Shown: piece after piece, positions 1 to 11,673 of the stretch
How the letters are laid out: each line of letters opens with the position of its first letter
How positions within the stretch are numbered: the first letter of the stretch is position 1
Assembly: GCF_002994745.2 (NCBI RefSeq)
Contig: NC_037089.1
Location: 4,967,501-5,031,500, forward strand
DNA: 64,000 bases
Origin: Rosa chinensis
Taxonomy: Eukaryota; Streptophyta; Magnoliopsida; Rosales; Rosaceae
Reading direction: 5' to 3'
Notes under the pieces: generated by a model
What the model saw: only the letters and a program-made list of their open reading frames with translations
Database searches by the model: none
Told to the model about the DNA's origin: nothing
Translations under genes and position numbers: made by a program

Positions 1-541
1 AGATGCTAAGATGCTAGGGTAATTGAGTATTTGGGATTACATCACTTGTAATTTGAGCATCAATTCATGCAAGGGAGGCTATGGTGGACAACCTAAGCTC
101 AACTCCCATCCATTTGATAACAACTTATTTAGCTTAGCTTAATTTACTTTACTTGCTCTAGTTGTTTCAATTTGAATCGAAACTATATATTCCTAACATC
201 AAATTAAATCACTATACACCATCTTGCACACCAACACTAAACCCATGAACTTTGGTTCATTTGTGAGCCTTTGTTTGTGATTGTATATTTGCATATTCTT
301 TATAGTTTTCCTCCAGGTCTTCCCTAACTAGAGTGAGATTTACCAATCCCTTGGGTACGATATCCTTTACTCTAAAACCCCAGTACACTATAACTTGGTC
401 CTTATACTTAAGGGTGACTTCAATGCTAACAAGATGTCATCATTTGGACTTCATTAATTATTTGAGATGAAAGATTAACTTGAACATTTTTTCATCAAGT
501 TAATTTATAGCAGATTAAGTTAAAACTTTGAGTCATCATTG
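1..541. other. Gene-free AT-rich stretch
   Basis: No convincing open reading frame, RNA gene or repeat boundary is visible. It ends at the target duplication of the retroposon that follows. Confidence 0.5.
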
Positions 542-554
542 AAGTACAATAACT

Positions 555-1560
555 AAAAATATCGAGTGTGTAGACCTATTTTTTTTTCAATGGCTCCGCT
601 AGGGTTTTCTTGTGACGGTGCAAAGTTTCTGGCCTGGGGAGATTGCTTCTCCCTTCTCTTCGGTCAGCCTGGGAAGGATGGAGGCAGAGTTCCTCTTCGT
701 CAACGTGCTTCTGAATCTGTCGGACTCTGGTTTATACTTCTTTTTCTGGTCATGCTTGTCTGCAGACTTGTTATGGCTTTGGTCTCCTGTTCGGTGGTGG
801 TTGCTACTAGTGATTTTGATTGCCAGTTTTGGCGAGTTGGTACGGCTTTGCCGTTCCATCAGGTTGGTGGAGGCTTTATGGTGGTGGTTGCGTACGGTAG
901 CCCATCTACTGGGGTAGAGGATTGGCAGTCTGGGTTGAGTCAGATCATCAAGACACGTTGTTACTTAGTTTCCGGCGAGGGGTGGAGATATGGTAGGACA
1001 GCTGCCGGTGTTTCTAGTTTCACTGGCATCGACGTGTCTCTTATGGGAGGTTTCGATAGTGAGGGCGGTGTCCCTGTTGGCAGCGGTAGCCATTAACGGA
1101 GATTTTGTCGGCGACGCTGTGGTGCTATTGGTGGCTTGCGGCAAATTAGGTTTGGGCCTTAGGCCTGTTTTGCTGCTAGTTTGGTTGTTCTGGATTTGGG
1201 CCTTGAGTCTAATTGCTGAGGTGGACGGATTGGAAAAGGAAGAAGGCATGGAAGGGGAGAATTCACCTCCTCTTCCAAATGTTATTTAATTTTGTTTTTA
1301 GGTCGCAAAGATCAAATTCTCTGAGGGTCATTTTACTTATTTACTTAGGAGGATTCTGATATTTGTTTGGAATAATGGTGCGTGGATTTCCTAAAAGGTG
1401 TGTGTACTAGGGGTTTCCTGGGTCTTATTCTTGTTGCAGAATAGGTTTTAGGGTTCCCTAAGGAACGATTCTTTCTATCGACTCCATAAGGGTGTTTCGT
1501 TTATGTACTGCTTGCTAAATCTATATAATGGGCTGACCTCTTTTCATCAAAAAAAAAAAA
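555..1560 (+). mobile_element. Poly(A)-tailed retroposon (LINE-derived or LINE-mobilised)
   Basis: A 1006-bp G/T-rich segment ends in a poly(A) run (about 1549-1562). It is flanked by a perfect 13-bp direct repeat, aagtacaataact, at 542-554 and 1561-1573. A tail plus a long target duplication is the signature of target-primed reverse transcription. The inside holds overlapping reading frames on both strands (for example 566-1096 +) rich in Gly, Val and Leu, but none shows reverse transcriptase or endonuclease motifs. It is therefore either a 5'-truncated or internally deleted LINE or a non-autonomous passenger. The base composition differs clearly from the AT-rich surroundings. The insertion call is firm; the family is unknown. 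Confidence 0.8.
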
Positions 1561-1573
1561 AAGTACAATAACT

Positions 1574-2802
1574 TGTGAAATTATCTATTATTATAAGTGG
1601 TCACGGTTCTTAACTTTTACCAATTTAGTTTGTATTGCACGCAATCAAAATTTTGGGTTTTATTTCCTTTTGCTGTCATAAGTAATTATATAATTTATTG
1701 TCATTCTCAATGAAAAGCATTGCTTTCTTTTATGTGTTTTCTCAATGAAAAGCATTGCTTTCTTTTATGTGTTTTACTAAGAATTGATTGTAAGATTATC
1801 ATGAAGGAAGAGTTATAGTAATGGTACATACGTCAGTGCCTGACTACGATACACATGGCATAGTATGAATATGGTGGTCACCCCGGAAACCACATACCAA
1901 ACCAATTTAATTATGCTAGCTTCTCATATTGTATATATAATTGTTCTGAATCATACGATTCACGACATGGATTTTATAATTTACTAATGCAGTTGAATGG
2001 TCCAATGTAAACTAAACGTAGTCTACTTAGTAATGCTATTATTGTATATTGTATTGTACAATATGATCGACATTACGAAGTAGGGCATTTTTCACAAGTA
2101 GCTTCAAGCATGGGTTGTTGTCGACTATCAAATTAATTAGTCTAGTTGAAATCGTTGCGTACAAGAATATAAACAGATCGATTAATGAGCAATGAAGTGT
2201 TGGATTTGAACCGTACCACGTGTTCTCTTTGCAATATTTTTAGTTCTTTACTACATTGTGTAACCCTAGATATTATTAGGGTTCTTTGACAAAAAAGAAG
2301 AAGATATAATTAGGTTCTTTGCCATAGGAGCTAAGCTTGACTTTGGTTTGCAATTCTAACACTGGAAAGGAGACAACCTTTTACATGTATATATTGAGCT
2401 AGTGATACGCCTCTGCGGCACTGACATTTGCCAAGACAAGTTGTCAGTTTGTTGAGAAACCAAGCAGCGAGTTGGTTACTAAATTAGGGTTCCCACTACA
2501 CTAAAAATAACAATTTGAACATTAATTGTAACTGAGCCGAATTGAGCTATAATATTGTAAGTTGGTAAGAGATTACAGTTATAGTGATCACTAGCATTAC
2601 TTCTATAAAACAGATTTAATTTAATAATAACATATTACTTAGAATGGAAAAGATGTAAATGGGGTTAGGTAATCGATATTCGATCGGCACTTTCAAAGAA
2701 AAAACAAAGATTTCATTATAAATAAGTAAACATATCAAAAACTCTAAAGACGAAGATTGAAAATTTTTTGCTTTTCAAAAAAAAAATTTGTATTTTTTTT
2801 TG
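1574..2802. other. Gene-free stretch with a short tandem duplication
   Basis: AT-rich sequence without a supportable gene. The only internal structure noticed is the 35-bp tandem duplication at 1706-1775. Confidence 0.5.
1706..1775. repeat. Perfect 35-bp tandem duplication
   Basis: The unit beginning ctcaatgaaaagcattgctt occurs twice head to tail (1706-1740 and 1741-1775) with no differences, so the duplication is recent or is an assembly slip. Confidence 0.85.
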
Positions 2803-3876
2803 GATTAATTTCAGTTTACCCCCCTGAGGTTTGGGGGTGAAATGATTTCACCCCCTAAACTTTCAATTTTGAATTTTTACCCCCTAAACTTTTCAATTTC
2901 AATCAGCCGTGTCCAATTTTTACTGTTCCGTCCAAATTGGACGTTAAGTTTGACTTTTGAGGGTTAAAATGGTCATTTCAACATAAAAAATAAAAAAATA
3001 AATTCTGTTTTTTTTTTTAATTTTAATTATATATATATATATATATATTTTTTTTTTATAATTTTGTCTCCAACCTATACACCACAAGTTATAATAGGTT
3101 TATAAAAACAAAAAAAATACTATAGGTAGTTGAAAGCCACTCGCTGGTCTACGATATTTGTGATATATGTCCAATAAATTGAAAAATTTTAGGATATATC
3201 CCCAATAAAGTGAAGAAATATCTGTAAAAAATGATTTTACACTTTATCTGTAAATATCTGTATATCCCCAATAAAGTGAAGAAATATCTGTGTAAAATCA
3301 TTTTTTACAGATATTTATTTACAGATAAATATTGGATATATATCACAAATATCGCAGACCAAAAATGATTTTACACAGATATTTCTTCACTTTATTGGGA
3401 ATATACAGATATTTATTTACAGATAAAGTGTAAAATTATTTTTTACAAATATTTCTTCACTTTATTTGGGATATATCCTAAATTCTTCACTTTATCGGAG
3501 ATATGTCACAAATATCGTAGACCAGCGAGCGGCTTTCAACTACCTAGAGTATTTTTTTTTGTTTTATAAACCTATTATAACTTGTGGTGTATGGGTTGGA
3601 GACAAAATTATTAAAAAAAAAAAAAAACTAAAAAGCAGAAAAAAAAAAAAAAAAAAAAACAGAATTTTTTTTAAAATTTTTTTATAATTTTTTTATATTG
3701 AAATGACCATTTTAACCCTCAAAAGTCAAACTTAACGTCCAATTTGGACGGAACAGTAAAAATTGGACACGGCTGATTGAAATTGAAAAGTTTAGGGGGT
3801 AAAAATTCAAAATTGAAAGTTTAGGGGGTGAAATGATTTCACCCTCAAACCTCAGGAGGATAAACTGAAATTAATC
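2803..3876. mobile_element. Foldback (long-hairpin) DNA transposon, non-autonomous
   Basis: The two halves are reverse complements over almost the whole 1.07 kb. The outer arms start gattaatttcagtttac (2803) and end with its complement (3876). The inner arms repeat a segment at about 3123-3185 inverted at about 3490-3545. The centre is a set of short AT-rich repeats built on taaagtgaagaaatatctg-like units. Both ends sit in T runs, so the target duplication cannot be fixed; nine T-rich bases on each side would fit a Mutator-like element. No transposase frame is present. Confidence 0.8.
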
Positions 3877-5600
3877 TTTTTTTTTTCATTTAGTTCAAAG
3901 CGGAGACTTTAATTTTTAATTGGAATCTCTCCCGATTAAGATACGCATGTTTACTTACAATGGAAAAGATATAAATATGGTTAGGTACTCAAAATTTCGT
4001 AGTTTCAAAGAAAAATTATAGATTTCATTCTAAATAAGTAAACATGTCACAAACTCTAAAAAAGGAAAATTACACTAATTTTTTTTTTTCAATTAGTAAA
4101 AGCGGAGAGTTTATTTTCTAATAAAAATGTCTCTCGATTAAGATAAATAAATGTGTCATAAATTTGAAACTCATTTCATTAGACGAATTAGAAGGGCAAG
4201 TTAACTAGGGTATGCTAATAAATCCAAACATCTATTAGATGTACTGTGCTCAAAACAATTCAAACCGGTATACTAAGCCAATTCATATTTATTATTCACT
4301 TGCTGCTTATTACCCAACAAGCTATCCAAATTATGATTTTTTTTTTTTTTGAAAGGGGCTATCCAAATTATGATTAATGACATGGTTTTGAGAAAAATAA
4401 GAGGGTTTAAATGGTAATTGCATGAGTTCACATGTCTGTTTAAGAATTGGAGCATTCTCACTTTCCACCACACAACAACTCATAAAATATGACCCACAGA
4501 TCATGCGTGGAACAGCTCAATTAGATTTGTTCCTTCGCTATTCACAACAGAAGGCCGGATCGATATCTAATCGAATTTATTACAATCTTTTGGCCAATTT
4601 GGCCAAATCCTCCGTAATTAACTTGATAAGTTTTACCACTCATCTCTTTTAGGAAACTATTTGAATTTGATGATTTAAAATTTGAATTGAGCAAGATTTT
4701 TCCCTATTTAATCACTCTCTTGTAAAGAAAGATCCACAGCTAGATAGGGTACCTGCTTGAGATGCAAACATGTAATTATATATTCCATTTAATTCCCAGT
4801 AGACAATTACAATCCCTATGAAGCTGCAAAAAGATTTCTAGAATCTATAATTTAAATGGTGATTTGGTCCAACTTCATAATGTGCATATAAATATACTAT
4901 TTTATTAGTTTTTTCCTTTCTTAATAAGTTGCTTAAAGAATGTTACAGCTGGGGCTTTTAGGGCACACTGTGTAGGCTCAGAGACAAATTAAAATTGATC
5001 ATGAAAGTACTGGAAATCACATGCAATGTGGAACCCACCTGAGGCTTAAGCCTAGCACTATTAATCAGTATCAATCTGTTTATTTGATCAAATAAAATTA
5101 GGGATAGGTTTCTATATATCTCTTAGTTCTACGGCCAAATATATATACCACCCAGATGTCTATCCTAAAATATCCACTTGCATGAATACATTGTGTAATT
5201 CATGAATTATGAAAATGGAAATCAGGTCTTATTATTTTGAAGGAAAAATGTTGAGAAAAAAGAATGTGGGAATTTGCATATATATTTTTCATGAGATTAT
5301 TGAGGAAGAAAATGTTTGATAAGAAATAAAATTTGCAGACAAAGCCGTATGAGTTAGTGACATCTACAGCGCGTGGGGTAGTTCTTGTTTGTTGTTATAT
5401 TAATCCAAATATTTTAACACTTCAAATCATAGACAATCGCTTTCAAGTGGTAGTCTCTAAAGTCCACATCTAAAGCGAGAAAATGAAATTGTTTATATGG
5501 TAGAATAATCTATAACAATTATCACCATCATTATTAAAATAATGAAGCAATATTTGAATATGGAAGTTCTAAAATTAAGGCAAAAGAGAAGGAAGAGAAA
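3877..5600. other. Gene-free stretch upstream of the SPEAR-like gene
   Basis: AT-rich DNA without a supportable coding exon. Its last few hundred bases probably hold the promoter of the gene starting at 5892. Confidence 0.45.
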
Positions 5601-5620
5601 AAGAGCATAAAATCTAAGCA

Positions 5621-5628
5621 TATAAAAC
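5621..5628 (+). promoter_or_regulatory. Possible TATA box of the SPEAR-like gene
   Basis: The sequence tataaaac lies 271 bp upstream of the ATG at 5892, followed by a CT-rich leader typical of plant 5' UTRs. Position and sequence fit a TATA box, but the transcription start is not known. Confidence 0.35.
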
Positions 5629-5891
5629 ATTAGAATCTACACACAATCTGATCCAGCGATGCAATTATTACTGGGGCTTCCCCAACAGGTTTAAAAACCC
5701 CATTTGGAGATCGCTCATTTCAATTCTCAGCTCTTTCGATCTCTCTAGCTGTGGTAGCTAACCTCTGCAATATTTTCCACAAAGTTTGGGATTTGCTCAT
5801 ACTAAAAAAACTCTCAGAGCTCGATCTCATATTTCTCAGTGTCGATCTCTGTGTGTATTCTCTCTCTTCTGAAAGGTTAATTAAGAAGAAG

Positions 5892-7409
5892 ATGGGGAGC
5901 AGTTATTTTGGGGAGCCAAACATGGGAAACGAAAGAGGAGGCGGATCGTCTTCTAGTTCTTCAAGGAAAGGGAAGAAGAGTAATTCGGACAAGCCGAAGC
6001 AACCGCAGAGAGGGCTTGGAGTTGCTCAATTAGAGAAGATCAGATTACATGGCCAAATGGGATTCATCAATCCTTACCCTACTAATAATTTCATCAATAA
6101 CGTATGTTAACTTCTCTCTATCTATCAATCTGTTTCTCTCTCTCTCCTTTGACTAGAATATATAGGTGTTTAATTTGGTGATGAATTATTGTACGTGCAG
6201 CAGCAGGTGGAGGATAACAGAGTGCAAGCAGCAGCTTATTCATCGTCTTTCGCTTCTTCGCAGTCCTCTTCATCTCCCTCAGTCTCTTATGGCTTCCACC
6301 CTAACATCATGGTATGTAACTGTGTATTCAAATTTTGAATTTTCATCAATTACTTCCATATACACACATGGAAAGTAGTTTTTTTTTTTTTTTAAATTAA
6401 TTTTTTTTTTTATCTTAATTTCCAATTTCGTCTCTAATTTGTTGTTCATGACTCACCTTGCATATCTATCTGCAAACTTATCCATTTTTTTTAAATTATT
6501 ATTTTCTGCATATTTGTTTCCGATCATCATTCATCAGTCATCAATGCGTTCAATTCACATATATAGTTCTAACCGTTCTGTATATAATTGGAAATAATCT
6601 TTTAGATAAGGAGATTTATCTTGAGGTTTTCATTAGCTACTTTACAAATATCGGTAGTAATTCATTAAATGGTTCCAAACCCTAGCTAGAAATTGAGAGG
6701 CACTCAAGTAGTAATTTTTGTTCAATCTTGAGGTGTTTCTAACTGATCTATTATCTATGGTGGTATTAATTTAGATGGGGCTCGGTGAATATGATCAAAG
6801 AGCAAGCATCATCTATGGTGATCCTTCCCAACTAAACAGTACAACACCAAGGTTTGTATTTTTACTCGTATATATCTCCCATGCTTCACTCAATCTAGGA
6901 GGTTTGTGAAACTTCAATTTCCAGCAAGTATCATTTATTCAATCTGATAGAACTGTGCATCTAAATCACCGTACATGATCTAAAGTTTGCTAAAACCAGC
7001 AGATGGGAACCCAGCAATGCCATGTTAGAGCCGACCCAACAGTTTGTGCAACCAGGCATCACTACTAGACACCTCCTAAATCCACCTGCAGAAGTACTAG
7101 AGGTACTTGATTGTTACTATACATATGCCTTTCATATCAAACATAAAGCAAATTACATATGATCTTCTATTCAATTTACATTGCTATACCTCTATATATA
7201 TCATTATATCAGTATATGTGTGTGTGATTGAAGCAAATCCTGTGAGAACGTAACCTAACTAATTTTCTCTTGTTGTTCATGCTTACATATAGGAGTTTCA
7301 TCACAAGAAGAGCAAAACACATAGAAGTAATTCAATGGGCTCAAGCAGTCAGAATTCTGAATCAAGTGACTCTCAAGAAGTAGATTTGGAACTCAGACTC
7401 TCACTTTAA
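5892..7409 (+). CDS. SPEAR: SPEAR/TIE-type EAR-motif transcriptional repressor (SPOROCYTELESS-like)
   Basis: Five exons can be joined in frame: 5892-6101, 6201-6311, 6775-6851, 7003-7102 and 7293-7409, giving 204 residues. All introns are GT-AG. The N-terminus reads MGSSYFGEPN, followed by a Ser run and a basic stretch. Residues 34-54 carry the family signature with the core QRGLGVAQLEKIRLHG. The C-terminus ends in a classic EAR motif, DLELRLSL (197-204). In this plant-specific family (SPL/NZZ, SPEAR1-4, also called TIE proteins) the conserved N-terminal helix contacts TCP transcription factors and the EAR motif recruits TOPLESS corepressors, so the likely role is nuclear repression of TCP targets in leaf or reproductive development. 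The middle (residues 71-165) is Ser/Gln-rich and unstructured. The short length and the N-terminus are closer to TIE1/SPEAR3-like members than to SPL itself, but the exact orthologue cannot be fixed. The model is complete from ATG to stop. Confidence 0.92.
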
Positions 7410-8344
7410 TTAGTGTAAGTTCAATCATTTCCTGCCACTCAAGATCTGCAAATTCAAACTGAAAATGGCGCTAGCTTGAAGTTGAGCAAGGGAACAAAAA
7501 CATCAAGTTCATTTTCATTTTCATGTGGAAGAGCTCACCTGCTCATGTAATGCAAAATGTAAAGGCTCAGATGAGATTGACTTTTTCTGCATAAGACAGT
7601 GATGGAAATTTTCTTTTTGATCGATCATTATTTGCCAAAGAAATGACAAAAGTCATCATATATACCAGGTTCTTATTTCTATAAAGATATATTGCACGAA
7701 GAGCTAGCATTAATTTTCACTAAATCTTAGCGAATTTATATTGATTTGAGCTACCTATAGGATTGTTTCTATTTTCCGAGTCCTATTATCCTATATATAC
7801 AGTACATCTTTCGGGGAGGGGGTTCTGTTCTTATTTCTTAAGTCCATATGTTCGAATAGTCCCTGAACATTAACTGAGTGGAGTTTATATTCTGTTGGGT
7901 AAAAGTAAGAGACAACTTTAACATATTGGATGGAATCATTCGTCTTTTCCATACATAGTAATATTCTAGTAATATTCTTGATATAGATGTGAGATTGAAC
8001 AAATATATACAAAATATGTGTGTGTTTTGATAACTCTTAACACCCTATAAAGATGAATGTGCATTGTCCTTAAAACATACTGTATGTATCCTTCTATGTA
8101 CTCCAAGAGATGTTTTCTTTTTGTTTTCCTAATTTTTTAGATGAAATCTTTGTCTTATATCTCATCGACCGATATCGTGCTTATATTGAAATTTCATTCT
8201 TTAATTCAAGCTCCTATAGTCTTCAATATAAGCATTTCTTTGATTCTGAACTCTAAAACTGCATCGCTTTGTACAGCAACCTAATTACGGTACTTGATTT
8301 AATTTCTAATGTATTCCACCAATTAACTGATTGCCGCTATCATC

Positions 8345-8349
<5 letters not shown>
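7410..8349. other. 3' flank of the SPEAR-like gene and gene-free spacer
   Basis: It starts with the probable 3' UTR and continues as AT-rich sequence without a supportable gene, up to the first long (TA)n tract. Confidence 0.45.

Positions 8350-8388
<39 letters not shown>
8350..8388. repeat. (TA)n tract, left border of element A
   Basis: About 39 bp of uninterrupted TA dinucleotides directly abut the left terminal inverted repeat of element A. It is the first of five TA tracts that separate four neighbouring mobile elements. Confidence 0.85.
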
Positions 8389-8390
<2 letters not shown>

Positions 8391-8391
<1 letters not shown>

Positions 8392-9974
8392 TGTAAATGA
8401 TCCCGTGGTTTGGGACCATGGCTATGTTCGCCTTCGTGGTTTAAAAATATATAATTTTGGTCCTGAGGTTTCATTAATCAACTAATCTTGGTCTAACTTT
8501 AACAGTCCGTCTAACACCGTTAGTAGGGCTCAAGAACACCAACAAGAATTGAAAAATTAGGGCTCCTCATTCCTTGACCATATCAACATGTGTCTTAGGT
8601 TTGTTCATACAAGTTCATTATTGTTTAATAATATATAAACAAACTTTGGCTAACGTGTTTATCCTTTGCTGACAAACATTAATTATTGTATTTGCTATTT
8701 CATCTAATCACCCAACAGTACTATACAAATCATGCATGCACTTAAAATTTACTACATGGCCTTTGTATAAAGAATGATAGCTAACTTAGAATTCAAGATC
8801 TCAAAATATAACTTTTTGGCTAACCGTTTTCTAGGAAAAATAGCTCAGAGAAAGATTAGGATATTCTAACCTAGGTTAGGAGGCGCTCTGTCTAGTTTCA
8901 TAGAGGAGATGGTCATCTGACGAAGAAGATACGCAGTAGAATTTGATTGATCTTTTGGTATTCCTAAAAGCAGTTTTAAGAAGATAGACAATTGACACGT
9001 GGGAGTTATAAACAAGGAGTGGGTAATTGAGGTTTAAATGTAAAAGAAAAAAATAACCCGATATGTGACACGCATGTAAGAGCCTTATTAATGGTGTTAG
9101 ACGGAATGTTATAGTTGGACCAAAATTAGTTGATTAATGAAACTCCATAATCAAAATAAAATAGGGTGCGGCTATTTCCACTCTACCATTTTCTTTGTTC
9201 ACTCTACAAATATTTGAATTATTGAAAGACTATATTACCTAAATGCAAAATGACTAATAAGTACATTAATTTTCTAAAATTTAAATCTTTAAGGCAAACT
9301 AAATACGTAACTAATTAAATACAAAACTACTTAATTTCTGTTTTGATAACATTAATCTTCATCTTCTCCATCCAAATTTCAATTTATTACAATTTTCTTT
9401 TATATCTTTTTGTTGCATCCTCATTGTTAATTCGTTATTCATTTCACAAAACCATTAGTGTTAACTTCATCAAAATATTTATAATACTTTTTTTTTTGAA
9501 TAAATCTTTATATTACCTTTATAAACACCGAAACTAAAAAAATTAAAAAACGAAAAAAAAAATCAATTTTTTTTTCATTGCTTATAGTAGCACTTACTAA
9601 TTTTTTTAATATGGATTGAAATAAATGAACATTGAAACTGAATGGAAAAAATAAAAAAATGGAAGTAAATCAAATTATGATTTTATTAGGAAACTTTAAT
9701 ATATTTTAGAACGTCTTTTTAATTGATATAAATTAAATGATAAATTTTCGTTAAACAAAATTTCTCTTTTAATTTGATATGTTATATAATGGAGGATATT
9801 CCTGGAAAGAGAAATGGATTAGATAAGTAAATCTAATAATTGAAATTAAAATGTAGGGTGTAATGAGCAAGTAGGGTGAACAAATAAAATTATAGGGTGG
9901 TAATAGCCTCACCCAATAAAATATTTTTAAACCATGGGGGCAAACATAATATGACCCCAAACCACGGGGACCAT

Positions 9975-9980
<6 letters not shown>
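8391..9980. mobile_element. Element A: long-TIR non-autonomous DNA transposon in a (TA)n tract
   Basis: The left end (ttgtaaatgatcccgtgg from 8391) is matched by an inverted copy at the right end (ending near 9980). Similarity continues inward for roughly 170 bp, including a part with ttgattaatgaaac near 9130 against its inverse near 8470. The right arm is split by the nested element at 9164-9914. No coding capacity is seen. Both ends join (TA)n tracts, so it inserted into, or duplicated, a TA target; rice Micron MITEs have that preference. The superfamily is not determined. Confidence 0.65.
9164..9914. mobile_element. Nested Mutator-like MITE with 9-bp target duplication
   Basis: The element begins gggtgcggctatttcc and ends with the imperfect inverse of that. 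The TIRs match over about 42 bp with several mismatches. It is flanked by perfect 9-bp direct repeats aataaaata (9155-9163 and 9915-9923). A 9-bp duplication is diagnostic of the Mutator superfamily. The interior is AT-rich with no transposase frame. It sits inside the right arm of element A and is therefore younger than A. Confidence 0.8.

Positions 9981-10017
<37 letters not shown>
9981..10017. repeat. (TA)n tract between elements A and B
   Basis: About 37 bp of TA repeats lie directly between the right end of element A and the TG of the Copia LTR. Confidence 0.85.
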
Positions 10018-10021
<4 letters not shown>

Positions 10022-10193
10022 ATAAATATTATATATATGTGGCTGTCCACTGTAAATACTCATTAGTTATGTCCTTATGATATAAACATTACTCCTATAT
10101 AAAGGGGTCTAATGAGAATGAAATACACACTTCTACCTCCTCCTACATTTTGTTTCTCGATTCTATCTCTCTCATATTCTCTAGTTTATAACA
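10018..10193 (+). repeat. 5' LTR of Copia element B
   Basis: TG...CA ends; a TATA-like ctatataaagg lies at about 10094. It nearly matches the LTR at 14417-14591 over its length, apart from a few differences in the last 50 bases. Confidence 0.88.
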
Positions 10194-10662
10194 CGTTATC
10201 AGCACGAATTTGCTCTTATTTTTCTTCTTCTTCTTCTTTGAACTCCATGATGATCCACAAGCCTTATAGTGCAACATAATTACTTATGATTAAGGCTAAT
10301 GATCTATGAGTTTTTCTTCTTTCTTTCCTAGATGAATATCAATTTTTTTTATGCGATCATTTACATATATTTATATGTATCTTTTATATAATATAATTGT
10401 TGAAAATTTATATTTCATATACGACAATGAGAACTACATATTCCATTGCTTAAGACTCGAGTGCTCTGACTGAGTAGTCTTAGAACCTATGGTTCTTCTT
10501 TAGACATCACACGAATGTTTTTCTTGTGTGTTCCCTATGAGATCCATTGTTCATATTTATGAACTTTTCAAAACCTTTGTTTCGTATATGAATTTTTCAT
10601 AGAACATACTGTTCTAATAATTATGGATCTTGATATATTTCATCTTTTCTTTTTGTAGAAAG

Positions 10663-10975
10663 ATGACGTATCTAACAAAATTGGACTTTGATCCCTTAAA
10701 AATTCTGGCAAGAACTATTTGATGCTGAAATTCACCTTATGACTAAAAACCTTGGAAATGTCATCAAAGTTGACAATAAGTCATCTGTGCAAGATCCTGC
10801 CAAGCGTATGATTTTCTTGCATTATCATCTTGATAAAATCCTAAAAGATGATTACCTTACGGTGAAAGATCCACTTGAGATTTGACAAGCCAATGTTGAT
10901 CAATTTGCTCACCAGAAAACCATTGTTCTATCTATAGCACAATATGAATGGAAGCATTTTGCACCTTCAGAACTT
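10663..10975 (+). pseudogene. Copia gag remnant (element B)
   Basis: The frame from the ATG at 10663 reads MTYLTKLDFDPLKIL, close to the usual start of Copia gag proteins (a KLDF..L...GKNY pattern), but stops soon after. Further fragments follow in other frames up to about 10975. It is non-functional. Confidence 0.6.
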
Positions 10976-11600
10976 TAAATCTGTCACTGATTTTCAATTC
11001 CGCTATACATATGATTACCTCCCAACTAAAATTATGTGGAGAATCTGTCAGTGAAGATAACAAGCTTAAAGTCTCTGATTTTTTTGTGAACAAGGGAAAA
11101 CATATTGATTACATGATTAGCGGCAGTTTTCTTGACACCGATAAATTTTAAGCCTATGTTTAGGCGTTTTTCTTTGTCTCTATTTGTTTTGTTTAGTCAT
11201 TTTAAGCCTATGTTTTGGCACCAATTAAACATAATTATGTTTCATTCTCTTTATCTGTTTAATCATATTTATTACGTTTAAATTACCTTTATTACAATTC
11301 TTTCATAACTTAATTTGTCATGAGTATTTGTTACAAGAGCTACAATTATCATGATAATGTTTTCAATTACCATTATCTGGTAGTTATTGTTATTAATAAC
11401 TCATTTTATTATCAATTTGATTACCATTCTACCATTCTCCGGTAATTATTGTTAAGTAACTCATCCTATTACCATTATTTGATACTTACCATAGTTATTT
11501 ATTTTATGTGATCATAATGAACATTTATTATTTATGATTATTTTTGTCATATCTACCTCATATGATTATGTCGTGTGTGAAAAAATAACAAAATTATATT

Positions 11601-11673
11601 TCCATCGCTGGGACTTGAACCCAGGTCTTTTTTGGTGAGAACCAAATATCCTAACCAACTACACTACAACAAA
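11601..11673 (-). pseudogene. tRNA-Glu(CTC)-like sequence embedded in Copia element B
   Basis: Read on the minus strand, this 73-base stretch has a D arm with tagttggttagga, an anticodon loop with CTC, a perfect 5-bp T stem around ttcaagt, and a 7-bp acceptor stem that pairs only by several G-U pairs. This is the layout of plant nuclear tRNA-Glu(CTC). The acceptor stem has decayed, and the anticodon stem has an extra A and does not pair cleanly around a 7-base loop, so a working tRNA is unlikely. It lies in the antisense orientation inside the retrotransposon. Confidence 0.6.

Noticed and set aside
566..1289. Overlapping frames of 90-176 residues on both strands
   Set aside because: They lie in the GC-richer retroposon, occur in several frames at once and show no domain.
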